Below, one piece after another: positions 36,922 through 39,293 of a stretch of 39,293 nt of DNA. The notes beneath the pieces are model-generated. The model worked only from the letters and a program-made list of their open reading frames with translations, did not search any database and was not told where the DNA came from. Position 1 is the stretch's first letter. Every line of letters begins with the position of its first letter. Source of the stretch: Thermoplasmatota archaeon (GTDB lineage Archaea > Thermoplasmatota > Thermoplasmata > Halarchaeoplasmatales > Halarchaeoplasmataceae); the NCBI GenBank assembly GCA_018334835.1, contig JAGXLF010000007.1, positions 1-39,293 of the forward strand, written 5' to 3'. The position numbers were made by a program, and so were the translations under genes.

Positions 36922-39114
36922 TTACATTATCTTGATGCCATGAGATAGATTTTTATCTAGATGGATCGGTCCCCTACTGTCCTTGAGTAAGAATGCCTTT
37001 CCTTCGGATATCAGTGCTACGGATAAATTCTCAAACTTTTCCGATTTGATCGGTTCTAGTTCTTTTTTAGATAATATTTTATCGTTTTCCCAAACTACTG
37101 TTCTAAGTTCGTACTCCTGGAAATCGTCGAATGAAATTTGATCCGCATCTGGATTCGTTCCTTGGATATTCTCTCCAATGTCTCCTTTAGGTTCGAGTAA
37201 AGATACGTTGTCGCCTTCCTGAGCCGCTAACATCATACCTTCAGACTTTATACCTCTCAACTTCGCTGGTTCAAGATTGGCCACTACAACTATCTTTTTA
37301 CCTTCCATCTCGCTCTTATCGTAATGGGGTTTCAATCCCGCTACTAAAGTCCGCTTCTCGTCACCCAAATCTATTCGAGCGATATAGAGCTTGTCCGCGT
37401 TTGGATGTTCTTTCACTTTTGTTATTTTACCAACTTTGAGGTTCAATTTATTCAGAGAACCGATCAATTTGGAATCCTCTTCCATCTCTTTGAGGTCAAT
37501 AGTTTCATAGAGTGGCTCGGGCTTGGCCAATTCATTTCCAGGTTCAAGTGGATTGAGAGCTTCGTCCCATTCTTGTTCATGGACAGAACCTTCCTGGTAT
37601 AGATAATCCCAGAGCGTATCCATGCTGTGTGGTAGATATGGGGCGGCACTTACACAAAGCGCTTTCACCAGTCGAAGAGAAACATTCAGCGTAGTCTTCG
37701 CTGCTTTTTCATCATCTTCTAGGTCTTTCCAAGGGGCTTTGTCGTTGAAATATCTGTTTCCTTCTCTCGAGAGTTCTAATATTTTCTTTAGCCCTTCTTT
37801 GAACTTCCTATTTTCGATGTTTTCACCGACTTCTTCGGTCAAACTTTCGATTTTGTTTAACATCTTTTTGTCCCTTTTGTTTAGTTCCCTCGCTTGAGGC
37901 ACTTCGCCGTAATTAGAGTAGGTGAAAGAGAGCACCCTGTGGATAAAGTTACCTAGATTCCCTACAAGTTCTGAATTTACTTTATCTTGGAACTCCTCCC
38001 ATGTGAAGTTAGTATCTTTTACTTCGGGCATCACCATAGTTATATAATATCGAACGGCGTCGCTGCTGAAATCATCTAATATATCGGGTAGAGATACTAT
38101 TGTCCCTCTGGAAGTAGATAATTGTTGACCTCCTATTCTCATATATTGATTAGCGGGTACGTCGTAAGGAAGGTTGAGTTCTTCGTCATATCCCATCAAC
38201 ATGGCTGGCCAAATAATAGTATGAAACGGGATGTTGTCTTTTCCTAGGAAGTAATAATGCTCTGCATCGGGATTCTTCCAAAACTTTGTCCAATCTCCGT
38301 CATATTCTTCCGACCACTTTATAGATGTTGAAAGATATCCTATTACCGCTTCAAACCAGACATATATCTTCTTCTCTTCATAACCTTCTATAGGCACTGA
38401 GATCCCCCATTCCATGTCACGAGAGATCGGTCTATCTTCAAGTCCTTCTTTCAACCATCCCTTTGTAAAGTTGAGAACATGATTTTTCCAGTAATCTTTA
38501 TCCTCGATGTATTCTTCTAAAGGTTTTTGAAAATTTGAGAGTTTTAGGAAGAAATGTTCGCTTTCTCTAAGTGTTGGGGTCTCTCCACAGTGCATACACT
38601 TCGGTTCGATGAGATCTTCTGGATCCAAAAGGGTTCCACACTCGTCGCACTGGTCACCTTTGATATCTTCCTGTCCGCACTCAGGGCAGGTCCCTATCAC
38701 ATATCTGTCAGGGAGTGATCTCTCACAATTTTTACAGTAAAAAGTTTCCATCGTGTCTAATCCTATGTGGTCCTTTTCGTAGAGAGTTTTAAAGATATCT
38801 TTAGCCACCTGCTTATGTGTTTCGTTCATCGTGTACGTGAATAGAGTGAATTCGACACCTAGGTCCTCTAGAGCTTTGGAATTGATCTCGTGATACTTCT
38901 CTGCCGTTTCCTTTGGAGTAAGCCCTTCTTCTTCAGCTGTGACGGTGACGGGAGTACCGTGTTGATCTGATCCAGAAACCATCAGGACTTCGTTGCCTTT
39001 CATCTCATGGTAACGCCTAAATATATCGGGAGGTAGGTAACAACCTCCTACTTGGCCTATATGAATCGGTCCATTAGCATAGGGCCAAGCTACTCCTATC
39101 AATATCCGTTTCAT
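36922..39114 (-). CDS. metG: Methionyl-tRNA synthetase with C-terminal tRNA-binding domain
   Basis: The protein has 730 aa, class Ia. The HIGH-equivalent is HIGQ (18-21) in YANGPIHIGQVGG. The KMSKS-equivalent is LSTSRG near 330-335, with Arg in place of the last Lys. Four CxxC knuckles (CKNC, CPEC, CDEC, CMHC) near 125-185 form the double-zinc connective insert. FLGKDNIPFHTIIWPA is the Met-pocket block. Residues about 550-650 are an EMAPII/Trbp111-type OB-fold (LKVGKITKVKEHPNADKLYI, LRGIKSEGMMLAA). About 75 further residues form an uncommon extension of unknown role. A minus-strand TATA-like motif at 39136-39145 implies a leaderless mRNA. Confidence 0.95.
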   Translation of the reverse strand: MKRILIGVAWPYANGPIHIGQVGGCYLPPDIFRRYHEMKGNEVLMVSGSDQHGTPVTVTAEEEGLTPKETAEKYHEINSKALEDLGVEFTLFTYTMNETHKQVAKDIFKTLYEKDHIGLDTMETFYCKNCERSLPDRYVIGTCPECGQEDIKGDQCDECGTLLDPEDLIEPKCMHCGETPTLRESEHFFLKLSNFQKPLEEYIEDKDYWKNHVLNFTKGWLKEGLEDRPISRDMEWGISVPIEGYEEKKIYVWFEAVIGYLSTSIKWSEEYDGDWTKFWKNPDAEHYYFLGKDNIPFHTIIWPAMLMGYDEELNLPYDVPANQYMRIGGQQLSTSRGTIVSLPDILDDFSSDAVRYYITMVMPEVKDTNFTWEEFQDKVNSELVGNLGNFIHRVLSFTYSNYGEVPQARELNKRDKKMLNKIESLTEEVGENIENRKFKEGLKKILELSREGNRYFNDKAPWKDLEDDEKAAKTTLNVSLRLVKALCVSAAPYLPHSMDTLWDYLYQEGSVHEQEWDEALNPLEPGNELAKPEPLYETIDLKEMEEDSKLIGSLNKLNLKVGKITKVKEHPNADKLYIARIDLGDEKRTLVAGLKPHYDKSEMEGKKIVVVANLEPAKLRGIKSEGMMLAAQEGDNVSLLEPKGDIGENIQGTNPDADQISFDDFQEYELRTVVWENDKILSKKELEPIKSEKFENLSVALISEGKAFLLKDSRGPIHLDKNLSHGIKIM

Positions 39115-39135
39115 GCTTAGGAGAAATGACTCTTA

Positions 39136-39145
39136 GAATATAAAT
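39136..39145 (-). promoter_or_regulatory. TATA box of metG
   Basis: TTTATATTC on the minus strand, about 25 nt before the start codon at 39114, so the transcript should begin at or next to the ATG. Confidence 0.5.
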
Positions 39146-39166
39146 CCAATGATTTGTTACAAACTA

Positions 39167-39240
39167 TGCAGGCGCCGGGATTTGAACCCGGCCAATGAGC
39201 TTGGAAGGCTCAGATCCTAACCAGACTAGATCACGCCTGC
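39167..39240 (-). tRNA. tRNA-Gly (anticodon UCC)
   Basis: 74 nt, full cloverleaf. The acceptor stem GCAGGCG/CGCCTGC is perfect. The D-loop contains GG (CTGGTTAG), the anticodon arm is TGAGC-CTTCCAA-GCTCA with UCC at positions 34-36, and the T-arm is CCGGG-TTCAAAT-CCCGG. The discriminator is A and CCA is not encoded. No intron. It is divided from metG by about 50 nt on the same strand, but metG has its own TATA box. An upstream AT-rich ATTAATATC near 39268-39276 could be its promoter. Confidence 0.95.
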
Positions 39241-39293
39241 AGTTCAGCAGAAAGATTACTGATGGGGTGATATTAATCTTTTCCGTTGAGACA

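Overview
The window is archaeal. It encodes the large subunit of the archaeal D-family DNA polymerase (DP2), archaeal FEN-1, an Ogg2-type 8-oxoguanine glycosylase, RAD55/KaiC-like ATPases, an STT3/AglB oligosaccharyltransferase and archaeal-type ValRS, TrpRS and MetRS. Promoters are archaeal TATA boxes about 25-30 nt upstream of leaderless or short-leader starts. The 23S rRNA gene stands alone, with no 16S or 5S beside it. Unlinked rRNA genes are best known from Thermoplasmata, so an uncultivated Thermoplasmata-related euryarchaeon is my best guess. The proteins are strongly Asp/Glu-rich, which would suit a salt-adapted cell. Both points are inference.

Layout. 1-97: right-end remnant of an IS200/IS605 (IS1341-type) element. 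147-4335: two + strand fusion proteins (GNAT plus a ~900-aa unknown region; VOC plus nitroreductase). 4344-8636: a tight minus-strand operon encoding, in transcription order, an AhpD-like protein, a GAF/free-Met-sulfoxide-reductase-like protein, a DUF255 thioredoxin-fold protein, a tandem GNAT and Ogg2. 8720-9470: divergent ArsR regulator and thioredoxin, with a perfect inverted repeat over the ArsR start. Together 4344-9470 looks like a redox/oxidative-damage island. 9613-14646: valS, a small zinc-finger gene hidden on the minus strand, a class I/II aminotransferase and an eIF2B-family protein. 14777-22071: DP2 with a 474-residue intein, converging on a minus-strand FEN-1/RAD55-like/degenerate KaiC-like operon. 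22131-25500: 23S rRNA with leader, terminator and a canonical bulge-helix-bulge processing stem. 25593-28162: two small membrane proteins, then a stand-alone TnpB element with its structured right end. 28267-39240: trpS, a giant AglB with its translationally coupled membrane partner, metG (minus) and tRNA-Gly(UCC).

The most unusual observations are these. Two conserved genes (DUF255 and DP2) have no ATG, GTG or TTG that would give a full-length protein, but each has a perfect GGAGGT before an AT-something codon. The AglB is 2177 aa, with about eleven Ig-like repeats between its catalytic part and an extra C-terminal membrane anchor. The ArsR/thioredoxin/AhpD/fRMsr/DUF255/Ogg2 cluster has a visible operator. 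The 23S processing stem folds into a textbook BHB. Two IS605-type right ends of different architecture share one terminal motif.
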